A stretch of 64,000 nt of DNA from Leptodactylus fallax (GCA_947044405.1 CAMRHE010000054.1:5657501-5721500); one strand, 5' to 3'. Shown: positions 1 to 11,405, numbered from the stretch's first letter. Notes: generated by a model not told the origin, from the letters alone. Made by a program: numbers and translations.

Positions 1-257
1 TGTGTTTACTGCTATTTCCTGGGACGCTCCTGTACTTTCTGATAAGAAGCAATGAAAGTTCATGTGCAGCCCCCAATTACTGGTAAATGTATGTGTCCAG
101 GAGCACCGTATAGCAGCATCCTTATGGTGAAAACACACTATGTATCTGGATGCAGCTATATTTGGAACTTTTTCATTCGATGTAAAACTGGTGCATTTTT
201 GCACAAAAAAAAACAAAGGCTGAGTTTTCTGTGCAAAAACACATCCTTAATATAGAA

Positions 258-383
258 AACACACCGTTATACAGTCCCATAGTGGTCCCTGCACACGGTA
301 TTATGTCCCATAGCGGCCTCTGCACACGGTATATGTCCCATAGCGGTCCCTGCACACGGTATTATGTCCCATAGTGGCCTCTG
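258..383. repeat. Minisatellite of ~31-bp units, left part
   Basis: About four units of the type GTCCCATAGTGGCCCCTGCA followed by CACGGTATTAT, length 29-32 bp. The array continues after the LTR inserted at 384. All reading frames through it are repetitive and are not genes. Confidence 0.9.
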
Positions 384-1141
384 TGCAGCATCCCAGAGTG
401 CTACTGCATTTATGTGTTTGTCTTGTGTGCCTCTGGGTTTTATGTCTGTAAGTTCTGTTCTGTGTTAAGTGTCACTGTTTGCAGCTTTCCCTGTTATTTC
501 TCCCCTGCAGTGTTCAAGTCTAGCCTTGGTTAGCCCTGGCCTATCACAGGCCACTGGGCGGGGTTCTGGGAGACCTCGTCTCCACGGTAACCCTTGGTCT
601 GAGAGCAGTTAGTCTAGTGCGAGCAGTGGAAGAGTAAGGGTGTGCAGAGGTTTCCTGCCCCCACAAGCTGCACTGAGGCCAACGGTTAGCCAACACAGCC
701 CCATTCAGGAGGACTATTTCGGGCCTAGTATTCAGGTTCCAGTTCCTTGTCAGGCCTCCTAGAACCAAGGCTGGGGTTTGGACACTGGACTACTACCCCC
801 ATCTGGAGGCTGCCATTGTCTTTTGTTCCAGTTGCCTAAATAAAAAGGCTGTTTGGTTTACCTGCAACGCTGACTCCTGAGTCGTGCCTGCTTCACCATC
901 AGGGCTCTTCCGACCAACACCACACCGGCTCAGGTAGGAGAGGTCCCCCTCTTCAACTGGAAGTGCCCCAGGGGAAAGAACAACTACCACCACCATCCGG
1001 TAGTGCTGCAGGACCCCCCTTGACCTTGTCCGGCCTAGGAGCGAGGCTGGAGCCGTTTGGGAGCGTGCTCGGCCTGCTAGGTGGCACAGCATCCGCCACT
1101 ACTACTCCCATTCTCCGGTCTCATCCGACTGGGTTGCGGCA
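384..1141 (+). mobile_element. Solo LTR inside the minisatellite
   Basis: The 758-bp insert begins TGCAGCATCC and ends GGTTGCGGCA (TG...CA) and is flanked by the 4-bp duplication TCTG (380-383 and 1142-1145). Removing it restores a normal minisatellite unit. AATAAA at 839-844 followed by a GT/CT-rich stretch fits an R-U5 border on the plus strand. No internal retroviral or gypsy coding sequence adjoins it, so it is a solo LTR. The class (ERV or gypsy) cannot be decided here. Confidence 0.8.
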
Positions 1142-1765
1142 TCTGCACACAGTATTTGTCCCATAGCGGCCTCTGCACACGGTATTTGTCCCATAGCGGC
1201 CTCTGCACACGGTATTTGTCCCATAGCAGTCCCTGCACACAATATTTGTCTCATAGCGGCCCCTGCACACAGCAATATGTCCCATAACGGCCCCTACACA
1301 CGGTATATGTCCCATAGCAGCCCCTGCACACGGTATTATGCTCCATAGTGGCCCCTGCACACGGTATATGTCCCATAGTGGCCCCTGCACACGGTATATG
1401 TCCCATAGTGGCCCCTGCACACGGTATTATGCTCTATAGTGGCCCCTGCACACGGTATTATGTCCCATAGCGGCCTCTGCACACGGTAATTGTCCCAAAG
1501 CTGCCCCTGCACACAGTATTTGTTCCATAGTGGCCCCTGCACACAGCAATATGTCCCATAGCGGCCCCTACACACGGTATATGTCCCATAGCGGCCCCTG
1601 CACATGGTATTATGCTCCATAGTGGCTCCTGCACACGGTATATGTCCCATAGCGGCCCCTGCACACGGTATTATGCTCCATAGTGGCCCCTGCACACGGT
1701 ATATGTCCCATAGTGGCCCCTGCACACGGTATTATGCTCTTTAGTGGCTCCTGCACACTCACTAG
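1142..1765. repeat. Minisatellite of ~31-bp units, right part
   Basis: About 20 further units of the same minisatellite as 258-383. Units differ by a few substitutions and by one or two bases in the GGTATTATG/GGTATATG/GGTATTTG stretch. Confidence 0.92.
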
Positions 1766-2152
1766 CTATTATTATACTGTGTGGTCTCTTCAGACCCCCC
1801 GAGTATAACAAGTGGAGGGCAAAGAGAGGTGATGAAACATAAAAAACAATGTACTCACCATTCCACGCTCCGCAGCCGCTCTGTATCTTCGGGCACTTCT
1901 GCCTGTAATCAGCGACCGCTCATTGAGTCTCAGGGGTCACGTCGCGTCATTATGCGTAATGACGTCAGACGCAGATGCGACCCCTGAGGCCCTGTCAGCT
2001 GACTTCAGGCAGAAGCGCCTGAAGAGTACAGAGCGGCTGCGGAGCGTGGAATAGTGAGTACCGTTGTTTTTTATGTTTGATCGTCTCCCCGGGGGCTCCG
2101 CTTATTATACTGTGGGGTCTGAAGAGACCCCACAGTATAATAATAGCAGTTT
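1766..2152. repeat. Palindromic core module of hAT family A
   Basis: Nested inverted repeats. An outer pair of hairpins (1767-1812 imperfect, 2102-2143 perfect) flanks inner arms that read CATTCCACGCTCCGCAGCCG on one side and CGGCTGCGGAGCGTGGAAT on the other. The centre carries CpG-rich sequence with TGACGTCA (1960-1967), a perfect CRE-type palindrome. Related modules lie at 10326-10712 and 32330-32676. Confidence 0.8.
2102..2143. repeat. Perfect 19-bp hairpin with 4-nt loop
   Basis: Arms 2102-2120 and 2125-2143 are exact complements (TTATTATACTGTGGGGTCT and its inverse) around GAAG. The same hairpin, with changed but compensated bases, recurs in related elements at 32337-32374 and 32638-32675. 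Confidence 0.9.
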
Positions 2153-2278
2153 CGTTTCGGCCGTGTTTGGTCCGATCGAAACTGCTGGGTGAGGGGTCCG
2201 CTGCTGGGTGCCAGGGAAATAAGCCTCGCGTGCCAAGAGTGGCACGCGTGCCATAGGTTGCCGACCCCTGTCCTATAC

Positions 2279-2675
2279 ACTGGTTAAAGTGAAAGTGTAA
2301 GTATATGCATGTCCTCTTTAACCAATGATATCTCAAAATCTATGTGGGCTACAGATATCGTCTTGGTGTTCTTTTAAAGCCGGGATTTTTGGTTTGTGGC
2401 TCTAGTCCCTGCAGCACCAGAGTTAAAGCTGTTTTAACTTACAGTGTCAATGAATGTGTTCTACTTCAGGTGAACAGTAATACACTTAGCTCAATTCTTG
2501 AGTCCTACTTGTTAAAAACTGTAGGGAGGTTAAAAAAAAAGAATTTTAGAATTTAGACGGTCCCTTAGTTTGGTAATTATAATCACATGTGAGGCCATGT
2601 ATACCTTAACTTAATCAGAGCCATGTTTTCATCTACTTTCTTGATCTCAACAGAATATCAAAAGAAAAATTACAT
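2279..2675. other. Unclassified non-coding DNA
   Basis: No gene, exon or defined element recognised; short A-runs only. Confidence 0.5.
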
Positions 2676-2678
2676 TTA

Positions 2679-3022
2679 GGCTGAGGCCCCGCACACTGAA
2701 TCGCTGCAAAAGAAAAAAAAAACGCTGCTGAAAAGACCGTGGCAAAAAACACATTGCGTTTTTTTTTCTCAGTGTTTTTCACAGAAAGTCCGCAGAGTTT
2801 TCCTCTGTGGACTTTCTGCCTGTATTATACCTATATGGAAAATGCCAGATTTTCTGTAGGTATAATTGATATGATGCGATTTGCAAAAATGCAAGCGTTT
2901 TTAAAATCGCAGCATTTCCGCTGCAAATTTTTTTATGCAATGTGTGGATGGGATTAGCCAGAATCCCATCCACTTTGCAGGTAATGTAAAATGCTGCGTT
3001 TTCGCAACGTGGGGCCCTGGCC
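2679..3022. mobile_element. TTA-flanked MITE (PIF-Harbinger-like)
   Basis: Termini GGCTGAGGCCCCGCAC and GTGGGGCCCTGGCC form an imperfect inverted repeat, with TTA on both sides (2676-2678, 3023-3025). The interior is rich in GCGTTTTT/AAAACGC words. The same family occurs at 44313-44671 and, shorter, at 5940-6099. The 3-bp TTA/TAA duplication is the Harbinger signature; no transposase is present. Confidence 0.7.
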
Positions 3023-3099
3023 TTAAAGAGGATTTCCAGCCAGATAAAATTAACTTAGGACATGCCATCAATTTTATCTGGCTGGAAAACCCCCTTTAA
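3023..3099. mobile_element. 69-bp near-perfect palindromic MITE with TTAA ends
   Basis: TTAA at 3023-3026 and 3096-3099 flank arms of the form CCAGCCAGATAAAATT and AATTTTATCTGGCTGG around a short loop. TTAA duplication fits piggyBac- or Kolobok-type mobilisation (the T2-like MITEs of frogs). Its left TTAA overlaps the TTA duplication of the preceding MITE, so the two abut exactly. Confidence 0.75.
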
Positions 3100-3102
3100 A
3101 AT

Positions 3103-5830
3103 AGAGGTAACGGGGGAGGCCGTGGCCTGACATCCTATCTTTAACCCACAATTTAGGGTGATTTTCTCCGACTGAGAAAGACATGATCCAAGAAGAGCCC
3201 GAGAGGACCCTCTCTCTCCCAGGCATCTGACACGCCAATTTCAAACTTGTTCCTCCCCCTCAGTGATGCCTGGTAGTCCACCGATAGTGACTCTGGCGCG
3301 GAGGCGCCATCTTCCCTGCTGGATGCGGCTGAATCTCCTCTCCAGCTCCCAGCAAATGAATCAGCCTTCTCTTCAATCTCATCGGTTTCTGACATTACAA
3401 CATGGCGGCTATCTTTCGCATTGTTAGCTCTTCTCCCCAGCAAAAGGGACATGGAGTATCTAGCTACCGACCTTAAGAAGGCCTGGCGTTAGGGTCTGAA
3501 AGCAGTTAAAACAGATATAACTTCTTTGCAACAACGTGTGGATGATCTTCAATTGTTCCAATCCTCAGTGATGGCTTCGATACGATCCTACCAAGACTCC
3601 TCTGCGATGACAGCCATGCAATACCGAAATGTCCACGATAATGAGAACCGTAATAGGCGCTACAACATCCGTATATGCATCCTGCCTGAAGCGACCCTGA
3701 CTTCTGACCTGACCGCATCCTAACCCTCACGGGAATATTCAACACACTCCTGGGCCACCCAATTGATACACACATCAAAATCGAACAAGCCAACCAGGCT
3801 CTCAGGCCACGGAGTTCAGACCCTGCCAAACCACATGATGTCATATGCCGGGTTCATTATTACACCTTAAAGAAGGAAATCATGATGAAAGCTAGAGAGC
3901 TCAAGATCTCTCTCTTCCCAGATCTCTCCCGCCATACTCTGCGCCAAAGAGCTGCGCTGAAACCACAGCTACTTATTCTCCAGGAATGTGGTATCCCATA
4001 CCAATGGGGGTTCCCATTTGCCCTCCAGGTTCGCCTTAAAGACAAGATGTTGACCCTTTCCCCTCCTGAGGACCTGCCTTCATTTCTACGAGATCTGGAC
4101 TTGCCACCTGTCCTCTTCTTGAAATGGGAACTACAGTTGAACAACCCTGAGGCTGCTGACTTTCAATCTACTTCTGGTGCCACTGATGGCGATCGACTTT
4201 GAGATTCGCCTCACCCTCAACACTATCGCTGCTGACAGTGACCTATTCAGGACCCTCCCAAGCTGAACGTTCACTTTCCAGGTGACCCCCAGCTACTGGA
4301 CTGTACTTTATCGCTACTTGTCCTTAACATCTTAGAATATTGCTGTTCTTTCCCTTACTTGCTGCTGTGCTCTCTATTTACTCTCCCTACCAATCTATTC
4401 TTCACTGCACCCATTTCTGGGCTTAGACAGAAGCTGTTCAATGTTTTCTGTGTTTTTTTTTTTTTTTTGCTTCTATATACTCTAGATCTCCCAGTGTCTA
4501 CTACACTCCCACATAGTTTGGGCCCGCCCCCAGACTTGTACTCATTACCTGTAGCCTCCAAGGCAGACTTCTGCACCGCCCTCTAATTCTCCTACCCTTA
4601 TCTGCCTATACTCTAACCTTTTTGTCTCTCCTTTCTCACCACCACACTCTTTCCTTTTATCTGCCATCTCCCTAATTTCTTAACTTTCAAACATCCAGCC
4701 TCTCCCTTCCCCTCCCAATGGCGGATGTCAATATCTCCTCTTTCAACATCAAGGGCCTGAACACCCCAGAAAAATGCTCTCAGATTCTCTATGACTCTCA
4801 GACGCGCAAGAGCCACACATTATGCTTATAGGAAACACACATTAGATGTACACCTAAAAATATCAGCGTTTACGGACGACGTCCTACTGTTTATTACTCA
4901 ACCCCTCATCTCCCTTCCCTCTCTTCTCCGTGAAATCATCTCTTATAGCTTTTTTAGCAACGATAAAATAAACCTTTTCAAGAGCACTGCCCTGACATCT
5001 CCCTACCAGACTCAATGCTACGCTCACTTCGCTCTGGTTTCCCCTTTATCTGGTCCCCTAAGGTCATTATATGTTTGGGAATACAGCTCACCAGGACTCT
5101 GTCTGACACATACTCACTAAATTTTCTCCCCATCCTTTGCTCCCTCCAAACAGATCTCACCAGATGGAACACCAAGGACTTTTCATGGTTAGGTCACATC
5201 ATCCTCCTAAAAATGAATATTCTCCCTAGACTCCTTTACCTCTTTCAAACTATCCCTATCGAACTTCCTAAAGACTTCCTAAATCTGTTCACCAGATTTA
5301 TCTGGGCCTCAAAACCTCCCTGGATTGCCAAATGGACAGTAACCAGACCTAAAAAGGGAGGGGGCTTGGCAGTCCCCGACTGCACTTACTATTATCTGGC
5401 TGCGATCACTGTACACATCTTAGACTCTTCTAGCACCAAACTCTGGGTTGCCCTTGAGAGGTTACTGTGCCCTCTGCCTCTCGTGTCTCTTCCATGGCTC
5501 CATAAATTGCACTGGTCAGATCCTCTGGATCTCCCATATGTGACGCGTCAAGTGTTGAGCACCTGTCACCTCCATACCTTGGTCAGATGAATGTTTACTA
5601 ATGATGGCCCATTAACGCCTATCTTGGGCAACCCGGACTTCCCTGAAGTTCCTTGCTTGTTCCACTGACCTATCTCCCCTTACGTTCTCCCAAATACTCT
5701 CTACATCCTCTCTTTCTTCCCTATTCTGATCTAATACCCCTGGCAGCTAGGACTCTTAGCTTCCATTGGCACTATGTACAACTCCACCACTTCTACACCT
5801 CTCTGAAACAGATGAGGAAATGCATGGAAA
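3103..5830 (+). mobile_element. L1 (Tx1-like) LINE, internally deleted and decayed
   Basis: ORF1-like fragments lie at 3506-4200, including NRRYNIRI and PYQWGFPFAL, typical of L1 ORF1p RNA-binding domains. The ORF2 start is at 4719 (MADVNISSFNIKGLNTP, the AP-endonuclease N-terminus). The frame then jumps at about 4868 to an RT segment with FTDDVLLF, where F(A/T)DD is the catalytic box. The post-RT region at 5015-5590 contains SWLGHIILLKMNILPRLLYL and TRPKKGGGLAVPD. Most of the endonuclease and early RT is therefore missing. Weak L1-like sequence continues to about 5830. Stops and frameshifts make it inactive. Confidence 0.82.
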
Positions 5831-5939
5831 GGGCATCGGTTTTAAAAAGACTTCAATGTTTTGTAGTACAGAAAGAAATGGTCTGCCATGCTTTTCCAGA
5901 GAAGTATACATAGTTTTTATAACTTCGTCATCTCTGTAA

Positions 5940-6099
5940 GGCTAAGGCTCCATGTTACAGAAATGCAGTATTTTTGCAACATAAAAAAAATGCAACAAAA
6001 AAAAAAATAAAACACTGCAGAAAAAAACAAAATACTTTTTCCCTATGTTACTTTTCACAGCATTGTTTAGCTTTAGTTCCCTACATGGGGCCTTAGGCC
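5940..6099. mobile_element. Short TAA-flanked MITE
   Basis: Termini GGCTAAGGCTCCATG and CATGGGGCCTTAGGCC are inverted repeats flanked by TAA at 5937-5939 and 6100-6102. It belongs with the Harbinger-like family at 2679 and 44313. The interior is A-rich. Confidence 0.7.
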
Positions 6100-6238
6100 T
6101 AAAATGGATGCCATTTACTTGTGATCCATTTGCATCCATTTTTTTGCATACTTTTTTTAAATTGATGCATGAACAATATAATAGAAACATGATATGAATC
6201 TAGTCTAATAAAACCTTTGTAAATCTTAAATATCTTAC

Positions 6239-6346
6239 CTGGGGCACCCATTTGGAAGATACAAAACTGGTGACTTCTATGACCGGTAGGCCTGCTTCTG
6301 AGAGCCGGTTGATTAACTCAATTTTAATATCAGTAGGTATAAAAGC
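6239..6346 (-). CDS. HMGCLL1: HMGCLL1 coding exon 3 (of those visible)
   Basis: This exon encodes 36 residues, starting [19 protein letters not shown] and ending [16 protein letters not shown]-CoA lyases cleave 3-hydroxy-3-methylglutaryl-CoA to acetyl-CoA and acetoacetate in ketone-body formation and leucine breakdown. This part is the start of the TIM barrel; the Glu of VIEVTSF corresponds to a conserved active-site-region Glu. The acceptor is TTCTTCTCAG (to 6347) and the donor is GTAAGATA (from 6238). The exon is phase 0 at both ends and open throughout. The wording is closer to HMGCLL1 than to mitochondrial HMGCL, judged from memory of both. Later exons are not seen in 1-6238 and must lie beyond the window. 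Confidence 0.93.
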
Positions 6347-6429
6347 CTGAGAAGAAAAAAATTTATTAGCACTATTTTATTTTTTTGTTTTACAAGAAAA
6401 TATTTATTTATCCACTTCCTGTACATTGA

Positions 6430-6510
6430 TTACACAGCTATTAATTATATTTTACTTATATAGCGCCAACATATTCCACAGCACTTTACAGATATCATCG
6501 CTCACTGTCT
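6430..6510 (-). repeat. L2-like LINE/SINE 3' tail fragment
   Basis: ACTTATATAGCGCCAACATA and CCACAGCACTTTACAG are the inverse of the conserved tail also seen at 23490-23530, ending in AT-rich tandem sequence. Only the tail is left. Confidence 0.7.
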
Positions 6511-7145
6511 CAGGTATGACTCACAATCCAAATTCCCTGTCAGTATATGTTGATATCTTTGTCCACTGTAGCGTTTATGATGTGGAATATAGAAGTTTGT
6601 ATATTTTTATCCATTACTTTTTGTTTGCAGGCTTTTTTCATCATATAAATCAGTGTATAATTTTAGACATGTTTTAAACTGTATTCATTTTTCAAATCTC
6701 TTGATATTCTATTTCATAGTTTTAAAACTGCAGCTAAAAATATTACTTTAACCTGTTAAAATCAGAAAACATTTCATGCAATAGAAGGATCAGTTAACTT
6801 CATTAAAAAGGATAACCAAGGCAGAGAATTAATGGAATATCCCTAGATTGGTGAGGATCCAACACCCAGACCCTGCACTGATCATCTGATGACAGGACTG
6901 TGTACACAGCCAGAAGCAGATACCCCTTACACTGTTTACTGGCCTGGAGACACTATTGCAGCTCAGCTCTCATTCAAATAAACTGAGACGTCAACCTGGG
7001 TGACCCCGTCACAGGGTGAGTCATGAATTGCAGATTGCAACAAAAGTGGGAGGGGCCTTTTCAAGAGGTGTGGCTGTAATGAAACAAATCTAATTATTAT
7101 TATGTATGTACTATTATTTAATCATGATATATATATATGCATATA

Positions 7146-7191
<46 letters not shown>

Positions 7192-7890
7192 TTAGTGATT
7201 GTTTTGTTTATGTTTTACTGGTTTTATTATTTTACAACATCTTACTTGACCCTGGGTTGGACTTAGAGCCCAGGAGGATCACAGCTCTGCAAGGCAAAAA
7301 AATGAACACCCATCTTTCCCAGATGACAATGAGTCGTTGATTTCCCATCTCAGGGAGTAAGGGGAGGGGGACGCCCTGGCAGGGAGGTGTGGCTTAGCAC
7401 AAGCCATAAGAAACTGTTTACCTGACCTCCAACACACATCTGTGGAGGTCAGCTAACAGAGCCGGGTGTGTTCAATTCCATCTAAGAGATCCTTCAAGCT
7501 TCCTGAGACGAAAAGTATTATTCTGTTTTCTCCCATTATTTTAAGACTGTTTGCTTTTCGGGTCCTTTGTTATCTTTTATTTTATATATACAGTAGTACT
7601 GAACCCTTTGGGTATTAAATTGTTAAATTTAAGACTACTTTGTGTTGCTCTATGAATCCATTACCTATTTTGAAGTTTTGTTTGTGTCTGACTGTTGGGA
7701 GCAGTAGTGTGTGTCCTATTGTTCCTTGATTCTGATTACAACAGGTGTATGTATTTGGGGTGTGGGGACTGTGTTGGGGTGCGATTTACACTCAATTTGC
7801 AGCCTGAGTGAAAGGTGAGTGCACGATTGAGTGAGTGGAGTGAGTTGACCCGTGACAGCCGCACCCCGTCACGTGCTAAGAAGGCCCATA
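6511..7890. other. Unclassified intronic DNA with LTR-like stretch
   Basis: No exon found. A (TA)n microsatellite lies at 7149-7189. From about 7330 to 7880 the base mix, an ATTAAA at 7614-7619 and GTGAGTG repeats look LTR-like, but no TG...CA pair with target duplication could be fixed, so it is left unclassified. Confidence 0.4.
7149..7189. repeat. (TA)n microsatellite
   Basis: About 20 uninterrupted TA repeats. Confidence 0.97.
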
Positions 7891-8521
7891 CATGACAGTG
7901 GTCATTATAAAAAGCGGATAGCTACATATATTTAGACTCCATATAACATTACCAGATAAATAACATTTTAAGTACAATGTACTGGCGTATAGAGATATTT
8001 CTCTATATACCAATACATTACATAGGTAAAGAAATAAGAAGTGAAGAGGTAAGAAAAAAAATAATGGAGCCTGTTGCTCTGTCAGTAGGGAGACAGCTCT
8101 GTAACAGATCTCCAGGCAACCTTCTCATTAGTATTCACTGCACTGAAATGACATCACTGTGCAGTGAAAGTGATTATTCACTGGGTGACCAGGTGAGGAG
8201 GGCCTGAAAACCAGGAAACCAGGTGAGTTGACATATCCGCTGTGATAGTGCAGCATGAACTGTAGAGTGTACATTCTGCTATTATCAGCTGTTCATTGTG
8301 GGGCCCAGGTCATGGAAATGTTTACAACCAGATGTAAATTCGCTCATCAATTTCCACAAAGAATAGCTTAAGAAAGGCACAACAAAGGTTAGCAAAAATG
8401 ATGCCTCATCGTAATTATTTCAGGGAGAAGCATTAAGGTTATCATGCTTATCTGAATAATTTCACAATCATTAATAATAATTGTCATTTTTTAATAAAGT
8501 TCTTTTTAAGTAAAATGTTTC
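7891..8521. other. Unclassified intronic DNA
   Basis: No gene, exon or clear repeat boundary recognised. Confidence 0.5.
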
Positions 8522-8860
8522 TTAAAGAGGACCTTTTACCATCTTTACCAATTCCAACTTGTTGCATCCTCCAATAGCTGTCATGCCATTAATTCTGATG
8601 CAGTTGATATTTTTTGTGTAGTTCCCACTGTTCCCAAGCAATCAAAGCTGTTAGTTTCAACACCCAATACACCAATTAGGCTCTTCACTGTTAGGTGGAT
8701 GGTCCTGAGATGAAGCAGACGGTCTAGGAAATGACCACCTGATAGTAACAGCACTGTTTGAACAGGAATAGTGGGGGCTAGAGAAAAATGCCAACTGCAC
8801 TGGAGTCAATAGAGCACCACTTGTTACTTTTGGACTGACAGGTTACAGGTTCACTAAAGC
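8522..8860. mobile_element. TTAA-type MITE, decayed
   Basis: Starts TTAAAGAGGACCTTTTACC and ends GGTTACAGGTTCACTAAAG, a weak terminal inverted repeat of the common amphibian type. The 3' TTAA is mutated, so the boundary is approximate. Confidence 0.5.
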
Positions 8861-9601
8861 ATGCAAGAAAGATTACAGTGTCACAGGAGCTTTGTAGTGA
8901 AGAAAATCCTATTTAACATGCAATGTCATCTAATAATAAAGTACAAGGTTTCGACAGAACAATTTGATGTTTTCTAGCAAAGCTGGAGCAGACCTCTTTG
9001 CTGAGTGCTGACTCTTTCCCTACAACAAAAGCATACATAATGGGGGAGCAAAGGTAGCAGTAACACTGAAACCATGGTTCCCGAGAGGACCGGAAGGCAC
9101 ATATATCTGAAAGACCAATATTTTAAAAGGCAGATTATAAGTGGGGTTAAAGATTTTACTTTGGGGCCCCGGGACTTCAATTTACTCACCTGGAAGTATC
9201 TTTTCATCCACTATATAGCCATAGGATAGGGAATAACTTGCAGATTAGTGGGGATAAAACTGCTCAGATCCCCAACGATTGCTCAGATCCCCAATGATTG
9301 CTCAGATCCCCAATGATCAGTAGAATGGGGCACTTACGTCCTTAGTTTTGAATGGAGCTGTGGTCAGGTAGTGCATGCACTGCTCCATTCATTTCAATGT
9401 GAGCGCCAGAGATAGCTGAAGTACATTGTTCAGCTGCCTTCAGATCTCCCATTGAAATAAACTGAGCAGTCCGTACACTGCTGACCACTGTGCCATTCAT
9501 TACTTGCTTTTATGAGAAAACATCTTTAAAACCTTTTTCCATGAATCACAAAGAAACACTAATTTTGCTTCTGCTTTGAAAACTGTTACAAATAATATAC
9601 C
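8861..9601. other. Unclassified intronic DNA with a triplicated 19-mer
   Basis: Non-coding. At 9262-9318 the 19-bp unit GCTCAGATCCCCAATGATT occurs three times in tandem, with one changed base in the first copy. The surrounding GGATAGG/GATCCCC words resemble the palindromic family at 33140-33485. Confidence 0.55.
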
Positions 9602-10203
9602 TTAACCCCTTCCGACCATAGGAATTTTTTGATTTTCGTTTTTGACTCCCCGCCTTCCAAAATTAACTTTTTTTATTTTTCTGTTCACAAAGCCATAAGA
9701 GTGCTTAATGTTTGCGGGACAAATTGTTCTTCATAGCGGTACCATTTACTATTCTGTATAATGTACTGGGAAGCTGGAAAATGGGATGGGGTGGAATTGG
9801 AGAAAAACTACATTTGTGCAACTTTCTTTCATTTTTTATGGCTTTCACTATGCAGACAGAATGACATGTCACCTGTATTCTATGTTTTGGTATGATTCCA
9901 GGGGTACCAAATTTATGTCGTTTTATTTGCATTTAACCCCTTAACAAAAATCTAAAACTTTGCAAAAAAAAAAAAAATGTTTTCCTAAAAGTCACCATAT
10001 TCTGATACCCGTAACTTTTTTATATTTCTGTGTACAGGAATGCATAGAGCGTCTTTTTTGTGGGGCCAGGTGTACTTTTTAATAATACCATTTTGCGGAA
10101 GGTCTGTTGCTTTGATCACTTTCTATTCAAATTTTTATCAGAGGCAAAACACAGGGAAACCTATGTGTTTCACAGTAATTTTTCATTTTTATATATATAT
10201 ATA
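9602..10203 (+). repeat. Interspersed repeat R1, copy 1, left part
   Basis: Begins CTTAACCCCTTCCGACC and matches 23648-24020 along most of its length (ATGACATGTCACCTGTATTC is shared). It is cut by the hAT element at 10212 and resumes at 11859. The class of R1 is unknown; no coding sequence is seen. Confidence 0.75.
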
Positions 10204-10325
10204 GTCTAGGGCAGGGGTTGGCAACCTCTGGCACGCGTGCCACTCTTGGCACGCGAGGCATAGTTCCCTGGCACGGGCAGCGGACTCCTCACCCAGCAGT
10301 TTCGATCGGACCAGACATGGCCGAA

Positions 10326-10712
10326 ACGAAACTGCTATTATTATACTGTGGGGTCTCTTCAGACTCCCGAGTATAATAAGCGGAGCCCCCGGGAAGATGA
10401 TCAAACATAAAAAACAATGTTACTCACTATTCCACGCTCCGCAGCCGCTGTGTACTCTTCAGGCGCTTCTGCCTGAAGTCAGCTGACAGGGCCTCAGGTG
10501 TCACGTCTGCGTCTAACGTCATTACGCATAATAAGGCGACGTGACCCCTGAGACTCAATGAGCGGTCGCTGACTACAAGCAGAAGCGCCCGAAGATACAG
10601 AGCGGCTGCGGAGCGTGGAATAGTGAGTAACATTGTTTTTTATGTTTCATCACCTCTCTTTGCCCTCCACTTATTATACTCTGAGGTCTGAAGAGACCCC
10701 ACAGTATAATAA
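10326..10712. repeat. Palindromic core module of hAT family A, copy 2
   Basis: Outer hairpins at 10337-10378 and 10671-10712 flank inner arms CTCACTATTCCACGCTCCGC and its inverse GCGGAGCGTGGAATAGTGAG. The centre is CpG-rich with AACGTCATTACG. The module mirrors 1766-2152. Confidence 0.8.
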
Positions 10713-10739
10713 TAGCTAGTGAGTGGCACAAATTGGAAT

Positions 10740-11405
10740 ATTATAAAAGTTAGAATATTATACCGTGTGCAAGGGCTACTATGGAGGATAACACAGTGTG
10801 CTGGGGCCACTATCGGACATAATACCGTGTGCAGGGGCCACTATAGAGCATAATACCGTGTGCAGGGGCCACTATGGGACATATACCGTGTGCAGGGGCC
10901 ACTATAGAGCATAATACCATGTGCAGGGGCCACTATGGGACATATACCGTGTGCAGGGGCCACTATGGGGCATAATATCGTGTGCAGGGGCCGCTATGGG
11001 ACATATACCATGTGCAGGGGCTGCTATGGGACATATACCGTGTGTAGGGGCCGCTATGGGACAAATACTGTGTGCAGGGGCCGCTATGGGACAAAATACC
11101 GTGTGCAGGCGCCGCTATGGGACATATTGCTGTGTGCAGGGCACGCTATGGGACAAATACTGTGTGCAAGGACCGCTATGGGACAAATACCGAGTGCAGA
11201 GGCCGCTATGGGACAAATACTGTGTGCAGAGGCAGCTATGGGACAAATACTATGTGCAGAGGCCGCTATGGGACATAACACCGTGTACAGAGGCCGCTAT
11301 GGGACATATACCATGTTGCAGGAGCCGCTATGGGACATAATACCGTGTGCAGGCGCCGCTATGGGACATAATACCGTGTGCAGGGACCACTATGGGACAT
11401 TATTC
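10740..11405. repeat. Minisatellite of ~31-bp units, copy 2
   Basis: About 21 units of the inverse of the array at 258-1765, for example GGGCCGCTATGGGACATATA. The open frames through it (VCRGRYGTNT-type repeats) are by-products of the unit length. Confidence 0.93.

Larger units (their letters stand above)
1..2270 (-). mobile_element. Non-autonomous hAT element, family A copy 1 (5' part outside window)
   Basis: The right end reads GGTTGCCGACCCCTG (2256-2270), the inverse of the CAGGGGTTGGCAACC terminus of the copy at 10212-11850, and the whole interval matches that copy in reverse order: tail, minisatellite, palindromic core, terminus. The 8 bases after the end (2271-2278, TCCTATAC) are the expected place of a hAT target duplication, but the other side lies outside the window. 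No transposase is encoded, so it must have been moved in trans. A solo LTR (384-1141) sits inside it. hAT assignment rests on terminus form and the 8-bp duplication seen for the sister copy. Confidence 0.75.

Noticed and set aside
1121..1725. Minus-strand ORFs of 68-129 codons with CRGRYGT-type repeats
   Set aside because: They arise because minisatellite units lack stops in some frames; no start context, and the same happens in the copies at 10921-11432 and 32539-32865.
258..1765. Regularly spaced repeats resembling a CRISPR array
   Set aside because: Units are contiguous without unique spacers, in a vertebrate genome and inside a hAT element.
7000..7890. Full LTR
   Set aside because: No TG...CA borders with matching target duplication could be found.
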